In this document: positions 9,203-21,003 of the stretch, one piece after another | Numbering within the stretch: position 1 is the stretch's first letter | Layout: the number at the start of each line of letters is the position of its first letter | Notes under the pieces: generated by a model | Told to the model about the DNA's origin: nothing | The model's database searches: none | What the model saw: the letters and a program-made list of their open reading frames with translations, nothing else | Assembly (NCBI RefSeq): GCF_002307475.1 | Contig: NZ_NTMH01000017.1 | Location: 1-64,000, forward strand | Direction: 5' to 3' | DNA: 64,000 nucleotides | From: Pantoea allii | Lineage (GTDB): Bacteria > Pseudomonadota > Gammaproteobacteria > Enterobacterales > Enterobacteriaceae | Translations under genes and position numbers: made by a program

Positions 9203-9877
9203 GGTACGGCACAGGCACCAGACTTGCACGCTGGCTGCGCCTCGCCTGTGTAGCAGGCGGCTAATTTCTCTTACCGTGCTGCCGGTCGTGACCACATCAT
9301 CGATTAAGGCAATATGGCGGCCGGTCACATCCGTTTCAAGGCAAAACGCGCCGCGTAAATTGCGGCGACGCTGACGGGCACTTAACTGATGCTGAATGGC
9401 GGCTGCACGCTGACGGGATAACGCCTGGCTGAATTCGCAGCCCAGCCAGCGTGACAGCGGTGTTGCCAGCAGGGCTGTTTGATTGTAACCGCGCCACCAG
9501 CAGCGTTGTGAATGCAGCGGAACACACATCAGTAAGTCGGGACGAATGGCCTGTCCTCTGCGATACGCATCCAACCAGCTTAGCAAAAGCAGCCGGGCCA
9601 GCATCACCCTAAGTGCGGTAATGCCCGAGAATTTTAATTGATTCACCCAGGAACTGAGCGGTGGCTGATAATGGCTGACGCAGACTAACGCCTGCCAGGG
9701 CGGCGGTTTACGCAAACAGCGGCCACAGGACAGGCTGCCGGATGCGGCTGGCAGGCCGCAGCGTGGACAGCGTGACGGTAGGCGAGGTAACTGACGCATA
9801 CAGATGCAGCACAGGCCATGCAGCGCGATGCGCAGCGGCAACTGACATAGCCAACACAGGGCAGGCATTGGTAGCAT
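9197..9877 (-). CDS. gntX: DNA-utilisation/ComF-type protein GntX
   Basis: GntX belongs to the ComF/phosphoribosyltransferase family; in E. coli it is needed for using DNA as a nutrient. The 226-residue product has an N-terminal zinc-ribbon-like region with CxxC pairs (CWLCQ, CCIC, CPRC, CGRC) and a C-terminal PRTase domain with the PRPP motif IDDVVTTGST. The longest frame starts at 9898, but the ATG at 9877 follows a near-perfect TAAGGAGGT and matches the E. coli start. It is divergent from bioH with 34 bp between. Together with hofMNOPQ (28.8-32.3 kb) it suggests retained DNA-uptake functions. The exact reaction is unknown. Confidence 0.93.
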   Translation of the reverse strand: MLPMPALCWLCQLPLRIALHGLCCICMRQLPRLPSRCPRCGLPAASGSLSCGRCLRKPPPWQALVCVSHYQPPLSSWVNQLKFSGITALRVMLARLLLLSWLDAYRRGQAIRPDLLMCVPLHSQRCWWRGYNQTALLATPLSRWLGCEFSQALSRQRAAAIQHQLSARQRRRNLRGAFCLETDVTGRHIALIDDVVTTGSTVREISRLLHRRGAASVQVWCLCRTL

Positions 9878-9911
9878 AGTGACCTCCTTATCAATCATGG
9901 AATAGTAACGG

Positions 9912-10688
9912 ATGAGCTCACTTTACTGGCATACCTGTGGCGAAGGCGATGACGATCTTGTGCTGCTGCACGGCTGGGGACTGAATGCGGAAGTGTGGCA
10001 AAACATCGTGCCGCGACTCAGCGCACAATATCGCCTGCACCTGGTCGATCTGCCAGGCTATGGCCGCAGCCAGGGCTTCAGCGCCCTGTCGCTGGAACAG
10101 ATGGCGCAGGCATTGTTGCCCCGTCTGCCGCCGCGCGCCGTTATCCTGGGTTGGTCGCTTGGCGGGCTGGTCGCCACGCAGTTGGCGTTGAGCGAGCCAG
10201 AACGGTTGCGTGCGCTGATCACGGTGGCCTCTTCGCCCTGTTTTACCGCCCGTGATGACTGGCCGGGTATTGCTCCCTTAACCTTGCATAACTTCCAGCA
10301 GCAGCTCAGCCACGACTTTCAGCGCACCGTGGAGCGTTTTCTGGCGCTGCAGACGATGGGAACAGAAACCGCACGTGCCGATGCGCGCAAACTCAAAGAC
10401 ATTGTTTTGTCGCAGCCTGTGCCTGATGTGGCGGTACTCAACGCCGGGCTGACAATACTGAGCGACGACGACTTACGGGACAGGCTTACCGCCATTAGGC
10501 TGCCCTTTCTGCGGATATATGGCGCGCTGGATGGCCTGGTACCGCGCCGTATCGCGCAGCAACTGGACGCGTTGCTGCCGATGTCGCCTTCTGTCGTGAT
10601 GGACAAAGCCGCCCACGCGCCCTTTATTTCGCATCCTGATGCGTTCTGCCAGCAGATTGTGTCTTTTATCAGCCAATTAGACAGATAA
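9912..10688 (+). CDS. bioH: Pimeloyl-[acyl-carrier protein] methyl ester esterase
   Basis: BioH removes the methyl group from pimeloyl-ACP methyl ester, ending the fatty-acid-like stage of biotin synthesis. It is a 258-residue alpha/beta hydrolase with catalytic Ser82 in GWSLGG, Asp207 in ALDGLV and His235 in KAAHAPF, the same numbering as the E. coli enzyme (256 aa). The ribosome-binding site before ATG 9912 is weak (TAACGG), but the start matches the family. It stands alone, divergent from gntX, as in E. coli, away from the main bio operon. Confidence 0.96.
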   Translation: MSSLYWHTCGEGDDDLVLLHGWGLNAEVWQNIVPRLSAQYRLHLVDLPGYGRSQGFSALSLEQMAQALLPRLPPRAVILGWSLGGLVATQLALSEPERLRALITVASSPCFTARDDWPGIAPLTLHNFQQQLSHDFQRTVERFLALQTMGTETARADARKLKDIVLSQPVPDVAVLNAGLTILSDDDLRDRLTAIRLPFLRIYGALDGLVPRRIAQQLDALLPMSPSVVMDKAAHAPFISHPDAFCQQIVSFISQLDR

Positions 10689-10857
10689 CCGCTGCCGTAA
10701 CTGGCAAATTTCTGCACAGCGACAATACTTCATGAGTGAGCAAGGCCGCTGCACTTCTATGCGATTAGTCAGGGAGATGACTATGCCGTTCGATATAGCC
10801 TTAAGCGATTTGCGGCTGCTTACATCTCAACAATGGATCATGAATGAGGGTAGACAA

Positions 10858-11127
10858 ATGAAGGTTATGAAATGGGTCGTTGCATCAATGATGATGGGCG
10901 CAGTGTCATTCTCTGCTTTTGCGGCGAAAGAAGTCACCAAAGAAGAAGTGCAGAAGATGAACCTGACCAAAATCGGCACCGTGAATACCACGGCAGAAAC
11001 CACCTCGCCGATGGATGCCAAGAAGAAGCTGTCCGAAGCAGCTGACGAGAAGGGCGGCAAGTATTTCCTGGTGATCGCCGGTCGTGAGCACGGTAAGTTC
11101 AGTGCGACAGCGGAAGTTTACAAGTAA
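10858..11127 (+). CDS. Small periplasmic DUF1471 (YhcN/BhsA-type) protein
   Basis: This 89-residue protein has a signal peptide (MKVMKWVVASMMMG, cleavage probably after SAFA near residue 22) and one DUF1471 domain, recognised by the MNLTKIGTVN start, the SPMDAKKKL helix and the C-terminal FSATAEVYK strand. Family members such as YhcN, BhsA and McbA are small periplasmic stress proteins affecting acid, peroxide, copper or biofilm phenotypes; no biochemical reaction is known. The longer frame from 10732 adds 42 residues with no signal character; the start at 10858 has a GAGGG site. Its stop is adjacent to the convergent GH13 gene. Which paralogue it corresponds to cannot be decided from sequence alone. 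Confidence 0.85.
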   Translation: MKVMKWVVASMMMGAVSFSAFAAKEVTKEEVQKMNLTKIGTVNTTAETTSPMDAKKKLSEAADEKGGKYFLVIAGREHGKFSATAEVYK

Positions 11128-12813
11128 TTATCGTAGCCACATGAATTGCCAGGCATCCAGCGTTACTGGCTGGGTGCCATCAATCTTCTCACCCCTTATC
11201 ACATCCTGAAAAAGGTGCGCCTCCGGTAACTGCGCCTTGACCTGCCTGCCACTGAGATTGAAAACACAGAGCAATCCCTCACCACTGTCTGGATGATAGC
11301 GTTTCATCATCAGTAACGCATTGTCGCTCTGAAATATCATCACTGGATTATCTGGGTGAAAGGCCGACAAACGCCGACGCTGCTGAATCAGTTTGCTTAG
11401 CTGTGTATAAACCTGATGGCGTAAGCCGCTGCTGTTTACCAGCGCGTCTTCGATCACGGAGAGCGGGTACTTTTGCCGGTTGATCGCGCGGTTATGCCCT
11501 GCCTCACGCACGCCGTCATAATCATTACGTGAACCCAGTATGCTTTGGATATAGATCGCCGGCACACCGGGGAAGGCCAGTAAAATAGCATGTGCCAGCA
11601 TGAAGCGTCTGAGGCGCGTTTCATCGTCATCATCTTCACGGTTAAGCGCGTCGAAATAGGTGACGTTGATTTCATAGGGGCTGGTGGTGCCGTCGGGGTT
11701 ATTTTTATAGGAAATCAGTGCGCCTTCCAGCGCCAGATCGCGTACCAGGGCCGTAATCTCCACTTCAGATAAAATTCCGCGAGCCGGATTCAGGCCTATG
11801 CCATCGTGCGAGGCCAGAAAATTAAAAAAGGTTGTGTTGCCCTTGCCCACTTCCAGGGTGCTGGCCCATTGACGCAGTGCACGAGCCGAGCCGGTGTGAA
11901 TGGCGTGCAGCACCAGCGGCGGCAGGGAAAACTGATAGACCATCTGGGCTTCGTCTTGCCCGTTACCAAAGTAGCTGATGTTGTCTTTATGCGGCACGTT
12001 GGTTTCCGTGATGATAACAGTGCCTGGTGCGACGACATCGGCAATGGCGCGAAACAGTTTGACCAGCAGATGGGTTTTTTCCAGATGAATACAGCGGGTG
12101 CCCGGCGTTTTCCACATGTAGCCCACTGCATCCAGCCGCACATAGTCCGCCCCACGCTTCAGATAGTCGAGTAAGACCTCAACCATGCGCATGAGCACTC
12201 TGGGACTGGCAAAGTTCAGGTCAATCTGATCGGCGCTGAACGTGGTCCAGATAAACCGGATTTCACCGTTCGCCAGCGTGAACGGCGTCAGCAGCGGCGA
12301 CGTACGGGGTCGCGTGACCGCACTGAGATCGGTGCTGGGCGGCAGACTAATAAAAAAATCATCCCAGCCCTCATCCTGAGCCAGATAATGTTTAAACCAC
12401 GCGCTGTGTGCCGACATATGGTTACAGACAAAATCAAACATCAGGCGTGTTTCCTGATGCAGCAAGGCAATGTCGTGCCAGTCGCCACACAGCGGATCGA
12501 CCTGATGGTAATCAATGACCGAAAAACCGTCGTCGGATGAGTAGGGATAAAACGGCAGGAGATGCACCAGCGGAAAGGTGGATTGCAGATGCTGCTGATA
12601 AAAACGCGAAAAGGTGTTGAGTGTGGGTTTACCCGGCTCGCGAAACTGATCGGCATAGGTAATCAGCACCACGTCCTGCTCATCCCAGTGCGCCTTTCTT
12701 GGCAGCTTGTTCGTGTCGCGGGCCTCGACGATCGCGGCGAGCAGGCGTTCACGCATGGCCTCAGGAAAGGCATCGTCATAAATCTTATCGATTAAAGCAG
12801 TGATCTTTTCCAT
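11128..12813 (-). CDS. GH13 subfamily 18 sugar phosphorylase (YcjM-like)
   Basis: This 561-residue cytoplasmic enzyme belongs to the sucrose-phosphorylase-like branch of GH13, which splits alpha-glucosides with phosphate to give alpha-glucose-1-phosphate. The nucleophile is Asp228 (DYVRLDAVGY), the acid/base Glu270 (IITETN) and the transition-state pair His336-Asp337 (LASHDGIG); an early block reads LLPFYPYSSDDGFSVIDY. The length resembles E. coli YcjM (glucosylglycerate phosphorylase, about 559 aa) more than bacterial sucrose phosphorylases near 490-500 aa. Sucrose, sucrose-6-phosphate or glucosylglycerate are possible substrates; sequence inspection cannot choose. The start could be GTG 12828 or ATG 12813; neither has a clear ribosome-binding site. 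It is isolated: no transporter, kinase or regulator lies beside it. Confidence 0.85.
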   Translation of the reverse strand: MEKITALIDKIYDDAFPEAMRERLLAAIVEARDTNKLPRKAHWDEQDVVLITYADQFREPGKPTLNTFSRFYQQHLQSTFPLVHLLPFYPYSSDDGFSVIDYHQVDPLCGDWHDIALLHQETRLMFDFVCNHMSAHSAWFKHYLAQDEGWDDFFISLPPSTDLSAVTRPRTSPLLTPFTLANGEIRFIWTTFSADQIDLNFASPRVLMRMVEVLLDYLKRGADYVRLDAVGYMWKTPGTRCIHLEKTHLLVKLFRAIADVVAPGTVIITETNVPHKDNISYFGNGQDEAQMVYQFSLPPLVLHAIHTGSARALRQWASTLEVGKGNTTFFNFLASHDGIGLNPARGILSEVEITALVRDLALEGALISYKNNPDGTTSPYEINVTYFDALNREDDDDETRLRRFMLAHAILLAFPGVPAIYIQSILGSRNDYDGVREAGHNRAINRQKYPLSVIEDALVNSSGLRHQVYTQLSKLIQQRRRLSAFHPDNPVMIFQSDNALLMMKRYHPDSGEGLLCVFNLSGRQVKAQLPEAHLFQDVIRGEKIDGTQPVTLDAWQFMWLR

Positions 12814-13132
12814 GTAAAAGGGTGCCACAGCAGGTGTCGTTATTATGACGGGCGTCTTTTTAGCGTAGCGTCAGGGTGGGGATTTTCAACTTAATCGTGC
12901 AAGGTCGGTCTGAAAAACCGCTGAAAAGCCGTCAGCGTGAAGCGGACGGGATGCTCTGCATCCATCACCAATACCCGCAGGCATCGCGCGGTAAACAATG
13001 AATGGTCACAGGGTTTAGCGCGTTCAGGTAAACCGAATCAGCCGCGGGACAGGGGATAATGACGGTGGGTGCAGGAATGACAGTCACCTCCACCCCGACA
13101 GCAGGGGTAAGAGGTGACTACGTGGTTTTTAA
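12814..13132. other. Non-coding gap with a long stem-loop
   Basis: No convincing gene lies between the GH13 gene and yhgF. GTCACCTC (13083-13090) pairs with GAGGTGAC (13111-13118), with an inner CCCC/GGGG pairing (13093-13096 with 13104-13107), just past the yhgF stop on the minus strand; it is probably the yhgF 3' hairpin, though without a clear U-tract on that strand. A smaller perfect hairpin, GGATGC-TCT-GCATCC, lies at 12949-12963. Any promoter for the GH13 gene must lie here, but I cannot pick one. Confidence 0.5.
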
Positions 13133-15457
13133 CTAGCGTTTTTTACCCAGTGCCGCCGCGAGAGCGTCACCCATGGCGCTATTGCCTGCGGGCTGGCTGA
13201 CGGGACGTGGCCGGCCCTTATTGGCGGCCGGACGTTTTTCTTCACGTGCCGTATTGCTCTTACCACCGCGGGCATTTCCTTCACCCGGCTGCTCGTCAAG
13301 GCGCATGGTCAAGGCAATGCGCTTACGTTGCAGATCCACTTCCATCACTTTGACTTTAACGATGTCGCCCGCTTTGACGACCTGATGAGGATCTTCCACA
13401 AACTTGTCTGACAGCGAAGAGATATGCACCAGGCCATCCTGATGCACGCCAATATCGACGAACGCACCAAAGTTCGTGACGTTAGTGACGGCACCTTCCA
13501 GTACCATGCCTGGCATCAGATCGTTCATGGTTTCCACGCCCTCGGCAAACTGCGCCGTTTTAAATTCAGGACGAGGATCGCGGCCCGGCTTTTCCAGCTC
13601 TTTCATGATGTCGGTAACGGTCGGTAAGCCAAAGCGGTCGTCGGTAAAGTCCACCGCTTTCAGGTTACGCAGGCTGGTGGGATTGCCCATCAGCTCATTC
13701 AGCGCCTGCTCGGTCGCCGCCAGAATACGCTCGACTACCGGATAGGCTTCCGGGTGCACCGTTGAAGCATCCAGTGGATTGTCGCCGTGGTTGATACGCA
13801 GAAAGCCCGCGCACTGCTCAAACGCTTTAGGCCCTAAACGGCTGACCTTGAGTAGCTGCTGGCGGTTCTGGAAACGGCCATTCTCATCACGCCAGCCCAC
13901 AATATTTTGCGCCATCATACGGGTTAACCCGGCCACGCGCGTCAACAGCGGAACCGAGGCTGTATTCAGATCGACACCGACGGCGTTCACACAGTCTTCT
14001 ACTACCGCATCCAGTTTTTTCGCTAACTGGCTCTGGCTGACGTCATGCTGATACTGACCTACGCCGATCGATTTCGGATCGATTTTCACCAGCTCGGCCA
14101 GGGGATCTTGCAGACGACGGGCGATCGAGACCGCGCCACGCAGTGAGACATCAAGATCCGGGAATTCCAGCGCGGCTAATTCAGACGCAGAGTAAACCGA
14201 AGCGCCGGCTTCGCTGACGATAACTTTCTGTGCCGTGACCTGCGGGAACTGCTTTTGCAGATCCAGGAAGAAACGCTCGGTTTCACGTGAGCCCGTACCA
14301 TTGCCGATGGCCACCAGTTCGACCTGATGTTTCACGCACAGCGCCGCGACCGCAGCGGCTGCTTTAGCGGTCTGCCCGGTATGCGGATAGACCGTGTCGG
14401 TAGCAACCACCTTGCCGGTCGCGTCAACCACGGCAACTTTCACACCGGTACGCAGGCCGGGGTCCAGGCCCATCGTGGCTCTCATGCCCGCAGGTGCCGC
14501 CATTAACAGGTCGTGCAGGTTACGGGCAAAGACGTTGATGGCCTCATCTTCAGCGCGCTCACGTACGGTGCCCATCAGCTCGGTTTCCAGATGCAGCATA
14601 ACCTTGATGCGCCATGTCCAACTGACCACGGCTTTGCGCCAGCTGTCGGCCGGTGCATTATTCAGTCGCAGATTCAGGTGCTCTGTAATCAAGGTTTCGC
14701 CGTGGCTTTCGCGCGGCGGCTCATCAAACTGGGGATCGGCATTCAGCGACAGCTGTAACACACCTTCATTGCGACCGCGCAGCATGGCCAGCGCGCGATG
14801 TGATGGAACGCTGTGCAGCGGCTCATGGTGATCGAAATAGTCGCGGAATTTAGCGCCTTCTTCCTCTTTACCTTCCACCACTTTTGAAACCAGGTGGGCG
14901 TTTTTCCACAGATAGTGACGGACTTTAGCCAACAGCGCGGCATCTTCAGCGAAGCGTTCCATCAGAATGTAACGCGCGCCATCCAGCGCGGCGCGGACAT
15001 CAGCGACGCCGTTATCCGCATTGATATAGCCTGCCGCCACCTGCTCAGGATCTTGTGACGGGTCCTGCCATAACGTGTCGGCCAGCGGTTCCAGCCCGGC
15101 TTCAATCGCAATCTGTCCACGTGTACGGCGTTTAGGTTTATAGGGCAGGTAGAGATCTTCGAGTTCGGTTTTGCTGAGGGTGGTATTGATGGCATTCGCC
15201 AGTTCGTCGGTGAGTTTTCCTTGTTCCTCAATGGATTTCAGGATGGCCTGCCGGCGCTCGGTTAATTCACGCAGGTAGCTGAGGCGGGTTTCGAGCTGGC
15301 GGAGCTGTGTGTCATCCAGGCCGCCCGTCACCTCTTTACGATAACGTGCAATAAACGGCACGGTATTCCCTTCATCCAACAGGCGGACGGCCGCATCAAC
15401 TTGCTCGGGGCGCGCCTGTAGCTCACTTGCAATTAGCTGGCTAAGAACATTCATCAT
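13133..15457 (-). CDS. yhgF: Tex-family RNA-binding transcription accessory protein YhgF
   Basis: YhgF/Tex is a large nucleic-acid-binding protein tied to transcription and RNA quality control. The 774-residue product has the Tex N-terminal helical region (1 to about 200), a YqgF/RNase H-like domain beginning [17 protein letters not shown], two helix-hairpin-helix segments (VGVDLNTAS and [20 protein letters not shown]), and a C-terminal S1 domain starting [16 protein letters not shown] basic, low-complexity tail ends in GKKR. Length and sequence track E. coli YhgF (773 aa). Either of two adjacent ATG codons (15457 or 15454) may be used. It is 99 bp downstream of greB on the same strand. Confidence 0.95.
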   Translation of the reverse strand: MMNVLSQLIASELQARPEQVDAAVRLLDEGNTVPFIARYRKEVTGGLDDTQLRQLETRLSYLRELTERRQAILKSIEEQGKLTDELANAINTTLSKTELEDLYLPYKPKRRTRGQIAIEAGLEPLADTLWQDPSQDPEQVAAGYINADNGVADVRAALDGARYILMERFAEDAALLAKVRHYLWKNAHLVSKVVEGKEEEGAKFRDYFDHHEPLHSVPSHRALAMLRGRNEGVLQLSLNADPQFDEPPRESHGETLITEHLNLRLNNAPADSWRKAVVSWTWRIKVMLHLETELMGTVRERAEDEAINVFARNLHDLLMAAPAGMRATMGLDPGLRTGVKVAVVDATGKVVATDTVYPHTGQTAKAAAAVAALCVKHQVELVAIGNGTGSRETERFFLDLQKQFPQVTAQKVIVSEAGASVYSASELAALEFPDLDVSLRGAVSIARRLQDPLAELVKIDPKSIGVGQYQHDVSQSQLAKKLDAVVEDCVNAVGVDLNTASVPLLTRVAGLTRMMAQNIVGWRDENGRFQNRQQLLKVSRLGPKAFEQCAGFLRINHGDNPLDASTVHPEAYPVVERILAATEQALNELMGNPTSLRNLKAVDFTDDRFGLPTVTDIMKELEKPGRDPRPEFKTAQFAEGVETMNDLMPGMVLEGAVTNVTNFGAFVDIGVHQDGLVHISSLSDKFVEDPHQVVKAGDIVKVKVMEVDLQRKRIALTMRLDEQPGEGNARGGKSNTAREEKRPAANKGRPRPVSQPAGNSAMGDALAAALGKKR

Positions 15458-15556
15458 CGGACTATTTTGCTTTCTGGGTTGAGAAATAGCCGATAGTTAT
15501 ACGGATTGATGGCTGAAATTGCCAGAGAAGCGGCCCGCTTTCAGCGATATTCTGAA

Positions 15557-16033
15557 TCAGGCTTCAATATAACTAATTTCATTAACATACCAGCATGCCG
15601 GGCCGGCTGGCGTCTCGACCACCGCCGCGTCGCCGACCGCTTTTTTTAACAGTGCGCGGGCCATGGGCGAGTCAATGGAGATGTAATCCTTGCGGCCAAA
15701 AATCTCATCGTAACCCACGATTCGAAAGCGCTTGATGTCGCCGTCGTCGTTTTCGACTTCAACCCAGGCACCAAAAAACACTTTGCCGTCCTGCTGCGGC
15801 GAGTAATCCACAATGCGCAGTTGCTCAATGCTTTTGCTGAGATAACGGACACGGCGGTCAATTTCACGCAGGCGCTTCTTGTTGTATTGATAATCCGCAT
15901 TTTCACTGCGGTCGCCAAGGCTGGCAGCCCAGGTCACTTTTTTGGTGACTTCAGGTCGCTCTTCACGCCACAGGTGATCGAGTTCTGCTTTTAAGGTATT
16001 GAAACCTTCACGCGTAATCAGTCGGGTTCTCAT
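15557..16033 (-). CDS. greB: Transcript cleavage factor GreB
   Basis: GreB enters the secondary channel of RNA polymerase and stimulates cleavage of backtracked transcripts. The 158-residue protein has the N-terminal coiled coil (about 1-75) with the acidic tip GDRSENADYQY and the C-terminal FKBP-like domain (KVFFGAWVEVE, YISIDSPMARALL). The length equals E. coli GreB and the tip region is identical. It is encoded upstream of yhgF on the same strand. In E. coli the divergent neighbour is ompR; here a yjbE-like gene lies between. Confidence 0.97.
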   Translation of the reverse strand: MRTRLITREGFNTLKAELDHLWREERPEVTKKVTWAASLGDRSENADYQYNKKRLREIDRRVRYLSKSIEQLRIVDYSPQQDGKVFFGAWVEVENDDGDIKRFRIVGYDEIFGRKDYISIDSPMARALLKKAVGDAAVVETPAGPACWYVNEISYIEA

Positions 16034-16105
16034 GGTACAGCAGCCGGTAAAATCGAAAGTGCTTCAGTGTAAAGCAAATCAGGCGTGGCGAAAAAGAGGT
16101 GGGAA

Positions 16106-16134
16106 AAGGGTTTTTTACGGATCAAAAAACCCTT
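16106..16134. repeat. Long perfect inverted repeat between yjbE-like gene and greB
   Basis: AAGGGTTTTTT (16106-16116) and AAAAAACCCTT (16124-16134) form a perfect 11-bp stem with a 7-nt loop. On the minus strand it lies 66 bp past the yjbE-like stop and is followed by UUCCC, so it may terminate that small transcript before greB, though the U-tract is poor. A small GCCCC-TGA-GGGGC hairpin sits at 16183-16195. Confidence 0.55.
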
Positions 16135-16199
16135 GTACGGCTTTTGCAGGGGACGGCACGGCCTTAGTCAGACCAATGCGCGCCCCTGAGGGGCAAGTC

Positions 16200-16448
16200 T
16201 TACTTACCGGCCTTGGTCGATGTCGTGGTCGAGGTGCTGCTTCCGTTGCCGTCACCGCCGCCGCCGCCTGCTGTCGCCAGTGCTACGCCTAACAGTGCGC
16301 CGACTGCGCCAATACCGATAGCATTTGAGTTACCCTGGGCTGTGGTGGTGGCCTGTGCACCCGCAGCTTCACCGGTTGCGGTTGCGGCATAAGTCTGACC
16401 CACACTGAATAAAGCCAGCGCGCTCAGCAGTAAAATCGTTTTTTTCAT
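16200..16448 (-). CDS. yjbE: YjbE-like small secreted protein
   Basis: This 82-residue protein has a clear signal peptide (MKKTILLLSALALFS, cleavage likely after TYAA) and a mature part made almost wholly of Ala, Gly, Ser and Thr, with the GVALATAGGGGGDG block and a Thr/Ser-rich tail. That pattern matches E. coli YjbE (80 aa, GVALAATGGGDG plus a Thr tail) and resembles GfcA/YmcD; both head exopolysaccharide operons. The function is unknown beyond that link. The longer frame from 16514 is rejected because 16448 has a GGGGA site and starts the signal peptide. Unlike E. coli yjbE, it is not followed by yjbF, yjbG or yjbH: greB is next. Low complexity makes the homology call moderate. Confidence 0.7.
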   Translation of the reverse strand: MKKTILLLSALALFSVGQTYAATATGEAAGAQATTTAQGNSNAIGIGAVGALLGVALATAGGGGGDGNGSSTSTTTSTKAGK

Positions 16449-16984
16449 TATGGTTTCCCCGTAAAACGGCAAATTGGTGTTGCTACAGTCTGGGTGATAT
16501 TTATCCGGGCGCAAAGCGGGCTTTACTGATTGATTTATCTCTCTTTACCTGTAACTGGCCTTATTGGGGGTGGATCTCAAACTAATCCGAGAGAGGTCGC
16601 GTATTAACCTGTTTTTTTGCGGGATATTATGCTGTTATCAGAGGGGAAAACCGCCAGATGCCAGATATGTCATCAGTCACTGATTTAATTTAAGGCAAAT
16701 TTTCTGGCAAGCAGTTGAATTTACAAGCTCTGTCAGCCAGTGCATCCTGTTTAAACCAGGCAATAGCGGAATTTTACCTAATATTTCAGATTTGCCGTAT
16801 TCTGTTCAACGCAGGTGGTGATGACACAGCTTCTCAGGCAGTCAGACCGAAATTTAAATATAAGCTGCTGTTTAATATGCTTTGTAACAATTTTGACTAG
16901 AATATAAACCATTAAACACTGTCACTGTGCCGCATCTTTTTTTAACAATATCGGCTCAGGCAATCGCGCCTTTGGGAGTTAAAA
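16449..16984. other. Divergent promoter region of yjbE-like gene and ompR
   Basis: These 536 bp carry no gene I can support; a 61-codon frame at 16715-16900 has no family features. The half next to ompR is AT-rich. A possible ompR promoter is TTTGTA (16881-16886) and TATAAA (16903-16908) with a 16-bp spacer, giving a leader of roughly 70 nt. I looked for a clear RcsAB box near the yjbE-like gene and did not find one; GGATAAATATCACC at about 16495-16508 (minus strand) is only a poor dyad. Confidence 0.5.
16881..16908 (+). promoter_or_regulatory. Candidate ompR-envZ promoter
   Basis: TTTGTA and TATAAA separated by 16 bp lie 77 bp before the ompR start within an AT-rich stretch. The match is fair rather than strong; other A/T hexamers nearby could serve. 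Confidence 0.35.
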
Positions 16985-19065
<2,081 letters not shown>

Positions 19066-19067
19066 GC

Positions 19068-19102
19068 AACAACGGCGCGGCCGGTTAAGCCGCGCCGTTG
19101 TT
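19068..19102. terminator. Bidirectional hairpin between envZ and pckA
   Basis: The arms 19068-19081 and 19089-19102 are perfectly complementary over 14 bp (AACAACGGCGCGGC and its complement) with a 7-nt loop. It lies between convergent stop codons 38 bp apart. The flanking U-tracts are short on both strands, but the stem's A/T outer pairs give some on each side. Confidence 0.8.
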
Positions 19103-19103
19103 A

Positions 19104-20723
19104 TTAGCGCTGTGGACCTGCTTTTACCAACGCGGCACCGGCCGCATTATCGGTATACTTTTCAAAGTTGGTGATAAAACGCTGTGCTAAATCATCTGCG
19201 GCAGCGTGCCACTTCTCTTCGCTTTCCCATGTACGACGCGGGTCGAGCGTTTCGGCATCCAAATCGCCCAGGGTTTTTGGCACCTGCAGGTTGAACACCG
19301 GCAGGGTCTCCGTTGGCGCATCGTCCAGTTCACCTGCGAGAATGGCGTTGATGATAGCGCGGGTATTCTTCAATGAGATACGCTTGCCACTGCCGTTCCA
19401 GCCCGTATTAACCAGATAAGCCTGCGCGCCCGCCGCTTCCATGCGTTTCACCAACACTTCTGCATACTGTGTGGGATGCAGCGTCAGGAAGGCTGCGCCA
19501 AAACAGGCTGAGAAGGTCGGGGTTGGTGCGGTCACACCTCGTTCCGTGCCGGCCAGCTTCGCGGTAAATCCAGACAGGAAATGATACTGGGTCTGCTCTG
19601 GCGTCAGCCTGGAGACCGGCGGTAGCACGCCAAAGGCATCGGCAGTCAGGAAAATGACTTTCTTCGCATGGCCTGCTTTGGAAACCGGCTGCACGATATT
19701 GTCGATGTGGTTAATCGGATAAGATACGCGGGTATTTTCGGTTTTGCTGCCATCCGCAAAATCAATGCTCCCGTCTTCACGCACCACCACGTTTTCCAGC
19801 AGGGCATTACGACGAATAGCACGATAGATTTCTGGCTCAGCCTGTTCGGAGAGGTTAATCGTCTTGGCGTAGCAGCCGCCTTCGAAGTTAAACACGCCAT
19901 CGTCATCCCAGCCGTGTTCATCATCGCCGATTAACTGGCGATCCGGATCGGTAGACAGCGTGGTTTTACCCGTACCGGAAAGCCCAAAAAACACCGCGAC
20001 GTCGCCTGCTTTACCCACGTTAGCGGAGCAGTGCATGGAGGCAATGCCCTTCAGCGGCAACAGGTAGTTCATCACCGCGAACAGCCCTTTTTTCATTTCT
20101 CCGCCGTACCACGTGCCACCAATCAACTGCATACGTTCGGTCAGATTAAAGGCGACGAAGTTCTCAGAATGCAGCCCCTGGGCCTGCCAGTCAGGATTGG
20201 TGCATTTTGCGCCATTCATCACCACAAAATCAGGCGTGAAGTTATCCAGTTCGGCTGCGCTCGGCTGAATGAACATGTTTTTAACGAAATGCGCCTGCCA
20301 GGCAACTTCAGTCACAAAGCGTACGCTCAGACGTGAATCCGGGTTGGCACCGCAGAAGGCATCAATAACAAACAGGCGTTTCCCGGAGAGCTGCTGGGTG
20401 ACGCATTTTTTCAGCGCCTGCCAGGTTTCCTGGGACAGCGGTTGGTTATCGTTCTTGCCGGTGCCTTGATCGTTCCACCACAGCGTATCGCGCGTGGTGT
20501 CATCACGAACAATATATTTATCCTTAGGCGAGCGCCCGGTAAAAATCCCGGTATCCACTGCGATGGCGCCGCTTTGCGTCAGGGTGCCGCGCTCAAAACC
20601 TTCGAGCTCCGGGCGCATCTCTTCCTGAAACAACGTATCGTAATCAGGGTTATGAACCACGTCAGTGGTATCGGTGATGCCCAGATCGGCAAGGGCTTTC
20701 GAGGTCAGGCCGTTAACGCGCAT
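19104..20723 (-). CDS. pckA: Phosphoenolpyruvate carboxykinase (ATP)
   Basis: PckA converts oxaloacetate and ATP to phosphoenolpyruvate, CO2 and ADP, the first step of gluconeogenesis from TCA intermediates. The 539-residue protein carries the kinase-1a P-loop GLSGTGKTT, the metal-binding [12 protein letters not shown], the substrate signature [10 protein letters not shown] and the adenine-site block TRVSYPI. The open frame begins at 20762, but ATG 20723 has AAGGAG 8 bp upstream and starts MRVNGLTS, as in E. coli (540 aa). A 280-bp gap to hslO holds the promoter; I did not find a convincing CRP site in it. Confidence 0.97.
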   Translation of the reverse strand: MRVNGLTSKALADLGITDTTDVVHNPDYDTLFQEEMRPELEGFERGTLTQSGAIAVDTGIFTGRSPKDKYIVRDDTTRDTLWWNDQGTGKNDNQPLSQETWQALKKCVTQQLSGKRLFVIDAFCGANPDSRLSVRFVTEVAWQAHFVKNMFIQPSAAELDNFTPDFVVMNGAKCTNPDWQAQGLHSENFVAFNLTERMQLIGGTWYGGEMKKGLFAVMNYLLPLKGIASMHCSANVGKAGDVAVFFGLSGTGKTTLSTDPDRQLIGDDEHGWDDDGVFNFEGGCYAKTINLSEQAEPEIYRAIRRNALLENVVVREDGSIDFADGSKTENTRVSYPINHIDNIVQPVSKAGHAKKVIFLTADAFGVLPPVSRLTPEQTQYHFLSGFTAKLAGTERGVTAPTPTFSACFGAAFLTLHPTQYAEVLVKRMEAAGAQAYLVNTGWNGSGKRISLKNTRAIINAILAGELDDAPTETLPVFNLQVPKTLGDLDAETLDPRRTWESEEKWHAAADDLAQRFITNFEKYTDNAAGAALVKAGPQR

Positions 20724-20976
20724 TTTACTGCTCCTTAAATCGGTGTCTGTTCTGTAGGGCAAAGAGAGTGTGGGATCGCGTCTGTAACATGCCGCACGGC
20801 CAGGTGCGGAAACACGATCGCGCGCAGTTTACGCTACTGTGTCAGGCGAGAAAGGCTTGTTCGTTAAAAATGAGACTCAGGGCGCGTTAAGGGTATGTTT
20901 CGAACGTTTTTAAGATGTTAAGAAAGTAAAAAAAGATAATTTGCTAAGTAAATTAAGGGCATAGCGATGGGGCAGG

Positions 20977-20997
20977 CAGGGCGGCCTGACCGCCCTG
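20977..20997 (-). terminator. 3' hairpin of the hslO transcript
   Basis: CAGGGCGG (minus strand, plus 20990-20997) pairs with CCGCCCTG (plus 20977-20984) around a 5-nt loop, starting 7 bp after the hslO stop. No U-tract follows, so it may be a Rho-dependent end or a stabilising hairpin. Confidence 0.55.
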
Positions 20998-21003
20998 GTC
21001 CGA

